A stretch of DNA of 19,116 nucleotides from Nitrospirota bacterium (GCA_016212245.1 JACRGU010000149.1:1-19116); one strand, 5' to 3'. Shown: positions 6,040-14,262, counted from the first letter of the stretch. The notes: generated from the letters alone by a model not told the origin. Translations and numbers: made by a program.

Positions 6040-6097
6040 AATTCAAAATTCAAAATTCCTCAATTTTGCATTTTTCATTTTAAATTTTGAAATTTAT
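6039..6097. repeat. AAATTCA heptamer array with an inverted partner, between rseC-like and EF-G-like genes
   Basis: AAATTCA AAATTCA AAATTC (6039-6058) starts at the last base of the preceding stop codon. It is followed by an A/T-rich arm (about 6064-6097) containing ATTTTGAAATTT, which can pair with it. The layout, direct heptamers facing an inverted set, matches the larger array at 15202-15315. It ends just before GGGGGA, the ribosome-binding site of the EF-G-like gene. Confidence 0.75.
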
Positions 6098-6110
6098 AAT
6101 CGGGGGATTT

Positions 6111-8222
6111 ATGGCAAACCTTGAGGTAGACAAAATACGAAATGTAGCTGTGATTGCACATGGAGGTGCTGGCAAGACAACACTTGTCGAGGCTATGCTT
6201 TTTGATTCTAACTCTATTGACAGGTTTGGTAATGTTGGGGATGGAACTACCACAACAGATTATGAGCCAGAGGAGATAGCAAGGAAGATAACGATTACAT
6301 CATCTCTCGCATTCTGTAACTGGAATGGTTACAGGATTAACCTGATAGATACACCAGGCTTTATTAACTTCATCGAGGATGTGAGGGGCTGCCTCAGGGC
6401 TGTTGATGGAGCGATTGTAATAGTGAGTGCAATCTCAGGTGTCAAGGCAGAAACAGAGAAGATATGGAAGTATGCATGTGAATATGAAGTACCAAGGATT
6501 GTCTTCATAAATAAAATGGACAAGGACACTGCCAACTTCTCGATGGCAATCGGAGAACTCGAAAAGTCATTTGAAACAGAAGCCATACCCCTACAGATAC
6601 CAATAGGTGCAGGTGACAGTTTTGTCGGGATTGTTGACCTGATAAAGATGAAGGCATATAAATTCAATAATGGAAAGGCAGAGGAATTTGATATGCCTTC
6701 TGATCCTGAACTTGTTTCAGGACTTTCTGAGGCTGAAGGATACAGGAAGAAACTCGTAGAAAAGATTGCAGAGTCTGATGATGTCTTACTTGAAAGATAC
6801 CTTGAGGGCGGTGAACTTACAGATGATGAGATTATTAAAGGGATAAGAGAGGGCTCTCTTACAAGGAGATTCATCCCTGTTACGTGTGGCTCTGCAATTA
6901 AGAATATAGCAGTCCCGCAACTTCTTGATTCAGTCCTGTTATGCCTTCCTTCCCCTTCAGAAATGCACAGGATATCTCCGATAAAAGGAAAAAACCCGAA
7001 GGATGGGAAAGAGGTTGAGAGAAAACCAGCAAAGACAGAACCGCTATCAGCATATGTGTTTAAGACCATGGCTGACCCTTACACTGGGAGACTTTCCATG
7101 TTCAGGGTGTATTCCGGAATTTTAAAGGCTGACTCTAATGTCCTGAATGCAACAAGGGATGCAAAAGAGAGGATCGGCCAGGTCTTCTATCTCATGGGCA
7201 AAAAGCAGGTGCCAGCCCAGTCAATAGGCCCTGGTGAAATAGGTGTTGTAGCAAAACTAAAGGAAACATATACAGGAGATACCCTTTCAGAGGAACACCA
7301 TCCGATTGTCTTTGAGAAGGTAAAATTTGCCGACCCAATCATCTCCTATGCAATAGCGCCTAAAAGCAAAGGGGATGAAGAAAAGGTGAGTGCAGGACTT
7401 AGTAGGATACTCGAAGAGGATTCAACACTGAGGTTTCAAAGGGATGATGAGACGAAGGAGATGCTCCTTTCAGGTATGGGGCAGGTACATCTTGAGGTTA
7501 CCCTCGAAAGACTGAAAAGAAAATTCGGGGTTGAGGTAGTAATGAAGACCCCCAAGATTCCTTACAGGGAGACAATCAAGACCTCGACAAAGGTCCAGGG
7601 GAAATATAAAAAACAGTCTGGTGGTCGCGGTCAATATGGAGACTGCTATATAGAGATTGAACCGCTTCCGAGGGGTGGAGGATTTGAGTTTATAGATAAG
7701 ATTGTTGGAGGCGCTATACCGAGGCAGTATATACCTGCTGTAGAAAAGGGAATTGTAGAGGCTATGCAGGAAGGTGTAATTGCAGGTTATCCAATCGTGG
7801 ATTTAAGGGTAACCCTTTATGATGGCTCATATCATTCTGTAGATTCATCCGAGATGGCATTCAAGATAGCAGGGTCTATGGCAATAAAAAAGGCTGTTCA
7901 GGATGCAAGACCTGTATTGCTTGAGCCAATAATGAAGGTTGGGGTGATAACTCCGGATGATACCCTTGGTGCTGTAATAGGAGACCTTAATTCAAAGAGG
8001 GGGAGGGTTCAGGGCGTTGAGCCACAGGCAGGTGGCAATCAGAAGATTATGGCCATTGTGCCAATGGCTGAGATGTTGACTTATGCAAATCAGCTACACA
8101 GTCTTACCTCAGGCAGGGGGCTTTATTCAATGGAATTTTCGCATTATGAAGAGGTGCCTGGCCATCTAATACAGAAGATAACTGTGGAGCGTGAGGCCCA
8201 GAAGAAGGAAAAAGCAGAATAA
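6111..8222 (+). CDS. Elongation factor G-like translational GTPase (EF-G-2 type)
   Basis: A 703-residue translational GTPase with all five EF-G domains. The P-loop is AHGGAGKT (16-23) rather than the AHIDAGKT of canonical EF-G. Switch I reads ARKITIT instead of ERGITI. G3 is DTPGF (80-84), placing Phe where the catalytic His of EF-Tu/EF-G stands, and G4 is NKMD (134-137). Domain IV carries GGRGQYGDCYIEIEP, and the C-terminal segment GRGLYSMEFSHYEEVP is intact. These features identify the EF-G-2/FusA2-like paralogue found in Thermus, Thermotoga and many deltaproteobacteria, whose exact role in translocation or recycling is unsettled. I expect a separate canonical fusA elsewhere. The ATG at 6111 is preferred because GGGGGA lies six bases upstream; an upstream in-frame ATG at 6087 lies inside the repeat. 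It ends eight bases before ileS. Confidence 0.9.
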   Translation: MANLEVDKIRNVAVIAHGGAGKTTLVEAMLFDSNSIDRFGNVGDGTTTTDYEPEEIARKITITSSLAFCNWNGYRINLIDTPGFINFIEDVRGCLRAVDGAIVIVSAISGVKAETEKIWKYACEYEVPRIVFINKMDKDTANFSMAIGELEKSFETEAIPLQIPIGAGDSFVGIVDLIKMKAYKFNNGKAEEFDMPSDPELVSGLSEAEGYRKKLVEKIAESDDVLLERYLEGGELTDDEIIKGIREGSLTRRFIPVTCGSAIKNIAVPQLLDSVLLCLPSPSEMHRISPIKGKNPKDGKEVERKPAKTEPLSAYVFKTMADPYTGRLSMFRVYSGILKADSNVLNATRDAKERIGQVFYLMGKKQVPAQSIGPGEIGVVAKLKETYTGDTLSEEHHPIVFEKVKFADPIISYAIAPKSKGDEEKVSAGLSRILEEDSTLRFQRDDETKEMLLSGMGQVHLEVTLERLKRKFGVEVVMKTPKIPYRETIKTSTKVQGKYKKQSGGRGQYGDCYIEIEPLPRGGGFEFIDKIVGGAIPRQYIPAVEKGIVEAMQEGVIAGYPIVDLRVTLYDGSYHSVDSSEMAFKIAGSMAIKKAVQDARPVLLEPIMKVGVITPDDTLGAVIGDLNSKRGRVQGVEPQAGGNQKIMAIVPMAEMLTYANQLHSLTSGRGLYSMEFSHYEEVPGHLIQKITVEREAQKKEKAE

Positions 8223-8229
8223 AGTAAAC

Positions 8230-11163
8230 ATGTCAGACCCAAAAAACCCAACGAATTCAATAAACTATAAGGATACACTTAACCTTCCACATACAGACTT
8301 CCCTATGAAGGCAAGCCTTACACAGAGGGAGCCAGAAATGCTGAAGTTCTGGGAAGAGAGAAAGATATACGAGAAGATTCAGGAGAAGAATAAAGGTAAA
8401 ACTCATTATATCCTGCATGACGGCCCTCCCTATGCAAATGGCCGCATACACATCGGCCATGCATTGAACAAGATACTCAAAGACATAATCGTCAAATACA
8501 AATCAATGAAGGGCTTTTATTCTCCGTATGTTCCTGGCTGGGACTGCCACGGATTACCGATAGAACTTCAGGTTGACAAAAACTTGGGTGATAAGAAAGA
8601 CAGGCTTGATATCCTCGAAAAGAGAAGACTCTGTAAGGAGTATGCAGCAAAATTCATGGATATACAAAGAGATGAATTCAGGAGACTCGGAGTTTTTGGT
8701 GACTGGGAGAATCCTTATCTAACAATGGCATATCCATATGAAGCAACAATTGTAAGGGAGTTCTGTAAATTTGTGGAGGCAGGATATGTATATAAAGGTA
8801 AAAAGCCAGTACACTGGTGCCCTTCGTGTGTCACAGCCCTTGCAGAGGCAGAGGTGGAGTATGCTGATAAAGAATCGCCTTCAATATATGTAAAGTTCAG
8901 GGCAAAGGATCCCTCACCGTTCACCGTTCACCGTTCACCGTTCACCGTTTATTTTATTATATGGACGACTACTCCATGGACATTGCCTGCAAATCTTGCA
9001 CTCGCAGTACATCCTGATTTTAAGTATGTTGCAGTAGAAAACAATGGAGATATCTATGTTGTAGCTGAGGGGAGGATTGAGGCCCTGAAAGAGGAACTTT
9101 CTCTGGACGGTGAGATACTTACAAAGATAGAGGGTAAAAGGCTTGAAGGTATGCATGCATTGCATCCATTTATAGAAAGGGAATCTGTATTTGTGCTCGG
9201 CGACTTTGTATCACTTGATGAGGGTTCGGGCATCGTCCATATAGCACCGGGTCACGGCGAGGAGGACTATGAGATCGGGATAAAATATGGTCTTGATATC
9301 TATGCACCTGTGGATGACAGAGGTCAGTTTAGATTTTCAGGGAGACAGCCTGCTCTATCAATGCTCGAAGGGCAGTCTGTTTTCAAGGCAAATGCAGCAA
9401 TCATAAATATCCTTAAAAATAAAAATGCACTGATAAAAGAAGAAAAGGTCACACATTCATACCCACATTGCTGGAGGTGCAAAAAGCCCGTTATCTTCCG
9501 TGCAACTGAACAGTGGTTTATATCTATGGAAAAGAATAACCTGAAAGAAAGATGCCTGTCAGAGATAGATAAGGTTGCATGGATTCCCATATGGGGGAGA
9601 GACAGAATTTATGGAATGGTCTCGAATAGACCTGACTGGTGCATATCGAGGCAGAGGGCATGGGGCGTGCCAATCACGCTTCTTAAATGTAAAGGCTGTG
9701 GAGAGTTTGTGAAAGACCATGATGTTTTTGAGAGGATAGTCAAACTGGTAGAAACCCATGGTGCTGATATATGGTTTATGAAAAAGACAGAAGAGTTTTT
9801 ACCATCAGGGTATAAATGCAAAAAGTGTGGAGGGATTTCATTTTCAAAAGAGACAGACATACTTGATGTCTGGTTTGACTCAGGGGTCAGTCATGCTGCT
9901 GTTATGGAGGTGGATGAGAGACTTTTTTGGCCTGCTGACATGTATCTTGAGGGGAGTGACCAGCACAGGGGATGGTTTCAGAGTTCGCTTTTAGCATCAG
10001 TAGGCACAAGGGGCAGATCCCCTTATAGGATAGTGCTCACACACGGTTTTGTTGTTGATGGACAGGGCAGGAAGATGTCCAAGTCACTCGGGAATGTAGT
10101 CGCACCGCAAGAGATAATAAAGATAAATGGCGCTGAGATTTTGAGGCTCTGGGTTTCTGCAGAGGACTACAGAGACGATATAAGGATATCAAAAGAGATA
10201 CTCGACAGGCTTACAGAGGCGTATAGGAAGATAAGGAACACATGCAGATTTCTGCTCGGCAACCTCTATGACTTTGATGGCAAAGATTACAGCAAAGACC
10301 TTCTGGAGATAGACAGATGGGCTATTAGCAGATTGCAGACACTTACAAGGAAGGTTGTATCAGCTTATGAGAATTTTGACTTCCATGAGGTCTTTCATAT
10401 CCTTTATAATTTCTGTATTGTTGATATGAGTTCTTTTTATCTCGATGTCCTGAAAGACAGACTCTACACATTCAAATCAGACTCAGTCGAGAGACGTGCA
10501 AGCCAGTGGGTCTTATACCAGATACTCTCGACAATGACACGATTAATGGCACCGATACTTTCATTTACAGCAGAGGAAGTATGGGAATACATGTCAAGTC
10601 AAAAGTCAAAAGTCAGCCCCCCCACCCATCCCTCCCCCTCGCCCCCACCATATCCTCCCCCCACCAGCGGGGGAGGACAAAGGAGGGGGGGATTTTATTA
10701 TAGGGGGGAGGGTGAGGGAGAGGGTGAAAGCGAAGAAAGTGTTTTTCTCTCTGATTTCCCTGAGGTAAATCCAGAATATCTCGACCATGAGCTTGAAAAG
10801 AGATGGGATGAGCTATTTATACTGAGAAATGAGGTGAATAAGGCACTCGAGATAAAAAGGGCAGAGAAATTTCTTGGAAACTCCCTTGAGGCAAAGATTA
10901 TACTCTATCTCCCGGAGAGCAAAGAGCTAATTACTCAATACAGGGACTTTTTGCCAACGCTTTTTATAGTCTCGTCAGTCGAGATAACAGACACAAAACC
11001 TGATGCCTCTTATTCGAGCACAGAGATAGAAGGGCTCGAGATTAAGGTAGAGAGGGCACCAGGGGCAAAATGTCAGAGGTGCTGGAACTGGAGTGAGAGT
11101 GTTGGTACATTTACAGATTTCCCAGAGCTGTGTGAGAGATGTTATAATGTTATTAACCAATGA
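8230..11163 (+). CDS. ileS: Isoleucyl-tRNA synthetase, with two in-frame repeat insertions
   Basis: Charges tRNA-Ile with isoleucine. The 977-residue protein has HIGH (74-77), a CP1 editing domain (WTTTPWTLPANLA), DVWFDSG, KMSKS (615-619) and a C-terminal zinc site (C948, C951, C968, C971). The start at 8230 gives the expected …YKDTLNLPHTDFPMK opening. Two segments are foreign to the family. Residues 229-240 (SPFTVHRSPFTV) come from five TCACCGT heptamers at the edge of the editing domain. Residues about 788-834, rich in Pro then Gly/Glu/Arg, come from an AGTCAAA array plus a G/C-rich palindrome in the anticodon-binding domain, between AEEVWEYM and EESVFLSDFPEV. Removing the latter gives about 930 residues, the usual length. 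Both insertions keep the frame and every catalytic motif is intact, so the enzyme is probably functional. The stop overlaps the lspA start (ATGA). No T-box leader fits in the eight-base gap upstream. Confidence 0.95.
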   Translation: MSDPKNPTNSINYKDTLNLPHTDFPMKASLTQREPEMLKFWEERKIYEKIQEKNKGKTHYILHDGPPYANGRIHIGHALNKILKDIIVKYKSMKGFYSPYVPGWDCHGLPIELQVDKNLGDKKDRLDILEKRRLCKEYAAKFMDIQRDEFRRLGVFGDWENPYLTMAYPYEATIVREFCKFVEAGYVYKGKKPVHWCPSCVTALAEAEVEYADKESPSIYVKFRAKDPSPFTVHRSPFTVYFIIWTTTPWTLPANLALAVHPDFKYVAVENNGDIYVVAEGRIEALKEELSLDGEILTKIEGKRLEGMHALHPFIERESVFVLGDFVSLDEGSGIVHIAPGHGEEDYEIGIKYGLDIYAPVDDRGQFRFSGRQPALSMLEGQSVFKANAAIINILKNKNALIKEEKVTHSYPHCWRCKKPVIFRATEQWFISMEKNNLKERCLSEIDKVAWIPIWGRDRIYGMVSNRPDWCISRQRAWGVPITLLKCKGCGEFVKDHDVFERIVKLVETHGADIWFMKKTEEFLPSGYKCKKCGGISFSKETDILDVWFDSGVSHAAVMEVDERLFWPADMYLEGSDQHRGWFQSSLLASVGTRGRSPYRIVLTHGFVVDGQGRKMSKSLGNVVAPQEIIKINGAEILRLWVSAEDYRDDIRISKEILDRLTEAYRKIRNTCRFLLGNLYDFDGKDYSKDLLEIDRWAISRLQTLTRKVVSAYENFDFHEVFHILYNFCIVDMSSFYLDVLKDRLYTFKSDSVERRASQWVLYQILSTMTRLMAPILSFTAEEVWEYMSSQKSKVSPPTHPSPSPPPYPPPTSGGGQRRGGFYYRGEGEGEGESEESVFLSDFPEVNPEYLDHELEKRWDELFILRNEVNKALEIKRAEKFLGNSLEAKIILYLPESKELITQYRDFLPTLFIVSSVEITDTKPDASYSSTEIEGLEIKVERAPGAKCQRCWNWSESVGTFTDFPELCERCYNVINQ
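8914..8948 (+). repeat. Five perfect TCACCGT heptamers inside ileS
   Basis: Exactly five tandem TCACCGT copies (35 bases), encoding S P F T V H R then S P F T V (residues 229-240). The array lies in a variable loop of the editing domain between the strand SIYVKF and the conserved IIWTTTPWTLP. Copy number and total length equal those of the cimA array although the unit differs. Confidence 0.95.
10593..10726 (+). repeat. Heptamer run plus G/C-rich palindromic element inserted in frame in ileS
   Basis: About three AGTCAAA units (10593-10615) lead into a strongly C-rich then G-rich palindrome (10617-10726). The inner stem TCCTCCCCC (10653-10661) pairs perfectly with GGGGGAGGA (10669-10677). The outer arms (10622-10650 and 10702-10726) are imperfectly complementary, for example CACCC…CCCTCCCCCTC against GGGAGGGTGAGGGAGAGGGTG. 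The base composition differs sharply from the surrounding gene. A related palindrome lies between lspA and lgt. Confidence 0.85.
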
Positions 11164-11645
11164 GAAAAACCTTTTACATCCTGCTTACAATCTTCCTTAT
11201 AATAGTGATAGATCAGGCAACGAAGTATCTCGTTAGCAGATATTTAAATCCGTTTGATGCTATAGAAATTTTTTCTTTCCTGCATTTAGTAAGCATCAGG
11301 AATACAGGTGCTGCATTCGGGATGTTTAAAGGTCTTGGCAATATTTTCTTTATAACAGTCTCGGCAATTGCAATAATCTTTGTAATATGGCTGATAGCAA
11401 AGGATAGCAAAGGTTATTTCAGCCTTTCACTTATACTTGGTGGAGCAACAGGCAACCTTATTGACAGGATACTGCTCGGACATGTCGTGGATTTCATAGA
11501 TTTCTCAATAGGGAGATTCCACTGGCCTGCATTCAATGTAGCTGATGCGGCACTTACAGTCGGGATAATGACTATATTCTTAACCCCTCTTTTAAAGAAA
11601 GGACACCTCTGTGAAAGTAATAACTATAGTGAAAGCAAAAGATAA
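11160..11645 (+). CDS. lspA: Lipoprotein signal peptidase (signal peptidase II)
   Basis: Cleaves the signal peptide of prolipoproteins after the cysteine has been diacylated by Lgt. The 161-residue inner-membrane protein has four hydrophobic helices and the family motifs: D18-Q in the first helix (VIDQATKYLV), RNTGAAFGMF (47-56), GNLIDR (98-103), and the two catalytic aspartates D111 (GHVVDF) and D129 (FNVADA). The ATG overlaps the ileS stop (ATGA), so translation is coupled; ileS-lspA adjacency is one of the most conserved bacterial gene pairs. The C-terminal 15 residues (KKGHLCESNNYSESKR) are hydrophilic and not part of the family. The stop lies just before a palindromic repeat. Confidence 0.95.
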   Translation: MRKTFYILLTIFLIIVIDQATKYLVSRYLNPFDAIEIFSFLHLVSIRNTGAAFGMFKGLGNIFFITVSAIAIIFVIWLIAKDSKGYFSLSLILGGATGNLIDRILLGHVVDFIDFSIGRFHWPAFNVADAALTVGIMTIFLTPLLKKGHLCESNNYSESKR

Positions 11646-11653
11646 GTTTACAT

Positions 11654-11786
11654 CACCCCCACCCTCACCCGGGGGCTCTCACTCCCATCAAGGGGGAGGG
11701 AAGTAAGGAGTATCTTCCGACAAGGGGAGGCGGGGATATCTATAAATTCCCCTCCCTTGACGGGAGGGGATGTAGGGGAGGGTGAG
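11654..11786. repeat. Large nested G/C-rich palindrome filling the lspA-lgt gap
   Basis: The 155-base gap is almost wholly one element. TCAAGGGGGAGGGAA (11688-11702) pairs with TTCCCCTCCCTTGA (11747-11760). Within the right half, CCCCTCCC-TTGAC-GGGAGGGG (11749-11769) is a perfect local hairpin, so two alternative folds compete. The outer arms (ACCCTCACCC at 11661 and AGGGGAGGGTGAG at 11774) add further pairing. The C-rich/G-rich arms and the CACCCTC/GAGGGTG motifs match the element inside ileS. Confidence 0.8.
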
Positions 11787-11800
11787 TTAAAGGAGTACTG

Positions 11801-12580
11801 ATGCATCCGATACTATTTAAGGTTGGCCCTTTAACCATACACACTTATGGAGTCCTTGTCGCTGCAGGGTTTCTGCTTGGACTTAGCCTTGCTATCAGGC
11901 AGGCAAAAAAAGAAGGTATCTCATCTAATAAGATTGTAGATCTCGGGTTTTACATGCTTATTGCAGCCATTATAGGATCAAGAGTACTCTTCGTCATTAT
12001 AAATTCTGCTTATTATTTTAAAAATCCCATCGCTATATTCAGGATATGGGAAGGTGGTCTCATGTTTTACGGAGGTGTTTTGCTTGCAATCCCAACCGCC
12101 ATCTGGTATACGAGAAAGAATGAGCTGGGCATCTGGAGCACGGCAGATCTTTTTGCGCCCTCAATCTCAATTGGTCATGCTGTTGGAAGACTCGGGTGTT
12201 TCGCAGCAGGCTGTTGCTATGGAAAACCGGCTGAAGGGCTTCCATGGGCAGTTACATTTATTAATTCTGAATCCCTTGCACGAACCGGGATACCACTCCA
12301 TCCAACACAACTCTATGAATCCGCAGGAGAGTTTATAAACTTTCTGATACTCATTACCCTGAGAAGATACCAATCCTTTAAAGGACAGCTTTTCTGGACA
12401 TATATCCTGCTTTATTCAATACTCAGATTTACAGTCGAATTTTTCAGGGGTGATGAGGTGAGGGGATTTATGTACGGCGGCCTCTCTATATCACAGGGTA
12501 TCAGTATCATAATGTTTACAGGAGCAATAGTTGGCCTGATGGTATTCAGGAAAAAGGAAGGCAGTACTGAAAGAAGATGA
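11801..12580 (+). CDS. lgt: Prolipoprotein diacylglyceryl transferase
   Basis: Transfers diacylglycerol from phosphatidylglycerol to the lipobox cysteine, the step before LspA. The 259-residue polytopic membrane protein opens MHPILFKVGPLTIHTYGVL as in the family. It carries IWEGGLMFYGG (82-92) in place of the GGMSFHGG form, the signature HAVGRLGCFAAGCCYGKP (126-143) with the essential Arg at 130, HPTQLYES, and the late LRFTVEFFRGDE. The GRLGCFAAGCCYG version, rather than GRIGNFINGE, is a recognised variant of non-enteric bacteria. AAAGGAG stands seven bases before the ATG. The gene stop overlaps the next ATG (ATGA), coupling it to a lipoprotein gene. Confidence 0.94.
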   Translation: MHPILFKVGPLTIHTYGVLVAAGFLLGLSLAIRQAKKEGISSNKIVDLGFYMLIAAIIGSRVLFVIINSAYYFKNPIAIFRIWEGGLMFYGGVLLAIPTAIWYTRKNELGIWSTADLFAPSISIGHAVGRLGCFAAGCCYGKPAEGLPWAVTFINSESLARTGIPLHPTQLYESAGEFINFLILITLRRYQSFKGQLFWTYILLYSILRFTVEFFRGDEVRGFMYGGLSISQGISIIMFTGAIVGLMVFRKKEGSTERR

Positions 12581-14262
12581 ACATACGATTTAAAATATTA
12601 TTGCTATCCCTGCTTGTTCTTATAATCTCATGTACTGTAAAACAGGTAAATGTGCAGGAGGAAGTCTCTCTTCCCTCAGATGCTTATTATTTTTATATCC
12701 TTGGTTATGATGCAGAGAGGGGGGGGAGGTGGGAGGATGCACTTAGATATTATAATGAAGCCCTTAAATTAGATCCCACATCTGTATATCTCAAGACCCA
12801 GATCGGTTATGTGTTTCTCAGGAGTGGGAAGGTAACAGAGGCTATATCACTCGCCGAGAAGATTGTTAAAACAAACCCTGACTATATCCCGGGACTCATG
12901 CTTTTAGGTCAGCTCCATAACAGCCAGAACAGGACTGAAGATGCAATAAAGATATACGAGAATGTTCTCAGGATACAACCTGATAATCAGGAAGCAGCCC
13001 TTTTTGCAGGTGTTCTCTATTATTACAGGCAGGATTATGATAATGCTATTGAAATTCTCGAAAGACTCATCGAGACAAACCCGGGCAACCTGATGGCAAT
13101 CTTTTATCTTGGTTCTATAAATATTGATAAAAGGGATTTTGAAAAGGCTTCAGAATATCTTAAAAGGGCGATAGACCAGAAACCAAATTTTGATGCAGCA
13201 TACTTCAATCTCGGGGTGATAAGTGAGATGAAGGGTGAGCTTAAGGAGGCAGAGGAATATTACAATAAGGCAACTGCCATAAACCCCCATAACCTTCAGG
13301 CCAGAGAGAGACTCGCGCAGATCTATATCAAGCAGAAGACAATGGATAAGGCGATAGAGCAGTTTAGGAAGATGAGCATGTATGAACCTGCAAGTATTGA
13401 TATTCACATAAGGCTCGGACTCCTTTATTTTGAAGACAGGCAGTATGATAAGGCTATAGAGGAATTCAGGATTGTACTTGAGGCCAGACCTGATAACACT
13501 GCAATAAGGTATTACCTCTCAGTATCCTTAGAAGAGATGGGTAGATATGAAGAAGTTGTTTCAGAATTAAAAAAAATTATTCTGCAGGAGCCAAAGAATT
13601 TAAGTGCCTTCCTTCATCTCGGATATCTGTATTCAAAGCTGAACAGGGATAGTGATGCGATAGCCGTTTATGAAGAAATACTCAGCTTTGAAAAGGAAAA
13701 ACCTGAGGTTTATTTATACCTTGCTGTTACCCTCCTCCATAAAAAAGATTATGCAAAGGCTGAGACTGTTCTGAAAGAGGCGCTCACCCGTTTTAATGAC
13801 AATGATGAATTGAACTTTAATCTTGCCATAGTGTTCGATAAGACAAACAGACATGATGAGATGGTGGTACAGCTCAAGAGGACAATCGCTCTTAACCCCA
13901 GGCATGCGGATGCGCTTAATTACCTGGGTTATAGCTATGCTGAAAGGGGTGTAAACCTCGAAGAAGCACAGTCACTTATCATTAGGGCGCTTGAGCTCAA
14001 GCCTGATAACGGCTATATAATAGACAGTATGGGATGGGTTTATTTCAAATTAGGGAGGCATGATGAGGCATTGAAGCTTTTACAGCGGGCTGCTGAAATA
14101 GTAAGGGATGACCCTGTCATACTTGAACATATAGGAGATGTCTATAACTCGAAAGGTCTCAAGGAAAAGGCAAAGGAATTCTGGGAAAGGGCAATTGAGT
14201 TCCATGAAAAGGAAGAAGGACTTAAAGAAAGGGTCGAAAAGAAAATTCAAAATTTAAGATGA
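12577..14262 (+). CDS. TPR-repeat lipoprotein
   Basis: A 561-residue protein made almost entirely of tetratricopeptide repeats (about fourteen 34-residue units from residue 35 to 545). It shows recurrent patterns such as ALRYYNEALKLDPTS, AAYFNLGVISEMKGELKEAE and DALNYLGYSYAERG. The N-terminus has a signal peptide ending in the lipobox IISC with Cys19, so it should be diacylated and anchored to a membrane, probably the outer one. TPR lipoproteins of this size act as scaffolds in envelope assembly, secretion or pilus biogenesis; no specific partner can be named. Its ATG overlaps the lgt stop and its own stop overlaps the ispE start, both ATGA. A run of eight G (12719-12726) lies at codons 48-50. 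The last codons (KIQNLR) fall in two AAATTCA-like heptamers. Confidence 0.9.
   Translation: MNIRFKILLLSLLVLIISCTVKQVNVQEEVSLPSDAYYFYILGYDAERGGRWEDALRYYNEALKLDPTSVYLKTQIGYVFLRSGKVTEAISLAEKIVKTNPDYIPGLMLLGQLHNSQNRTEDAIKIYENVLRIQPDNQEAALFAGVLYYYRQDYDNAIEILERLIETNPGNLMAIFYLGSINIDKRDFEKASEYLKRAIDQKPNFDAAYFNLGVISEMKGELKEAEEYYNKATAINPHNLQARERLAQIYIKQKTMDKAIEQFRKMSMYEPASIDIHIRLGLLYFEDRQYDKAIEEFRIVLEARPDNTAIRYYLSVSLEEMGRYEEVVSELKKIILQEPKNLSAFLHLGYLYSKLNRDSDAIAVYEEILSFEKEKPEVYLYLAVTLLHKKDYAKAETVLKEALTRFNDNDELNFNLAIVFDKTNRHDEMVVQLKRTIALNPRHADALNYLGYSYAERGVNLEEAQSLIIRALELKPDNGYIIDSMGWVYFKLGRHDEALKLLQRAAEIVRDDPVILEHIGDVYNSKGLKEKAKEFWERAIEFHEKEEGLKERVEKKIQNLR

Noticed and set aside
6329..7069. 246-codon open frame on the minus strand opposite the EF-G-like gene
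   Set aside because: It is an antisense shadow of a fully conserved GTPase gene. Its Ser/Ile/Leu-rich protein has no recognisable domain or ribosome-binding site.
8222..8230. T-box leader controlling ileS
   Set aside because: Only seven bases separate the EF-G-like stop and the ileS start, so no leader RNA can fit there.
10593..10738. Frameshift or assembly chimera in ileS
   Set aside because: The frame stays open, motifs on both sides are intact and the protein is of normal length once the insert is removed. A raw-read check is still the decisive test.
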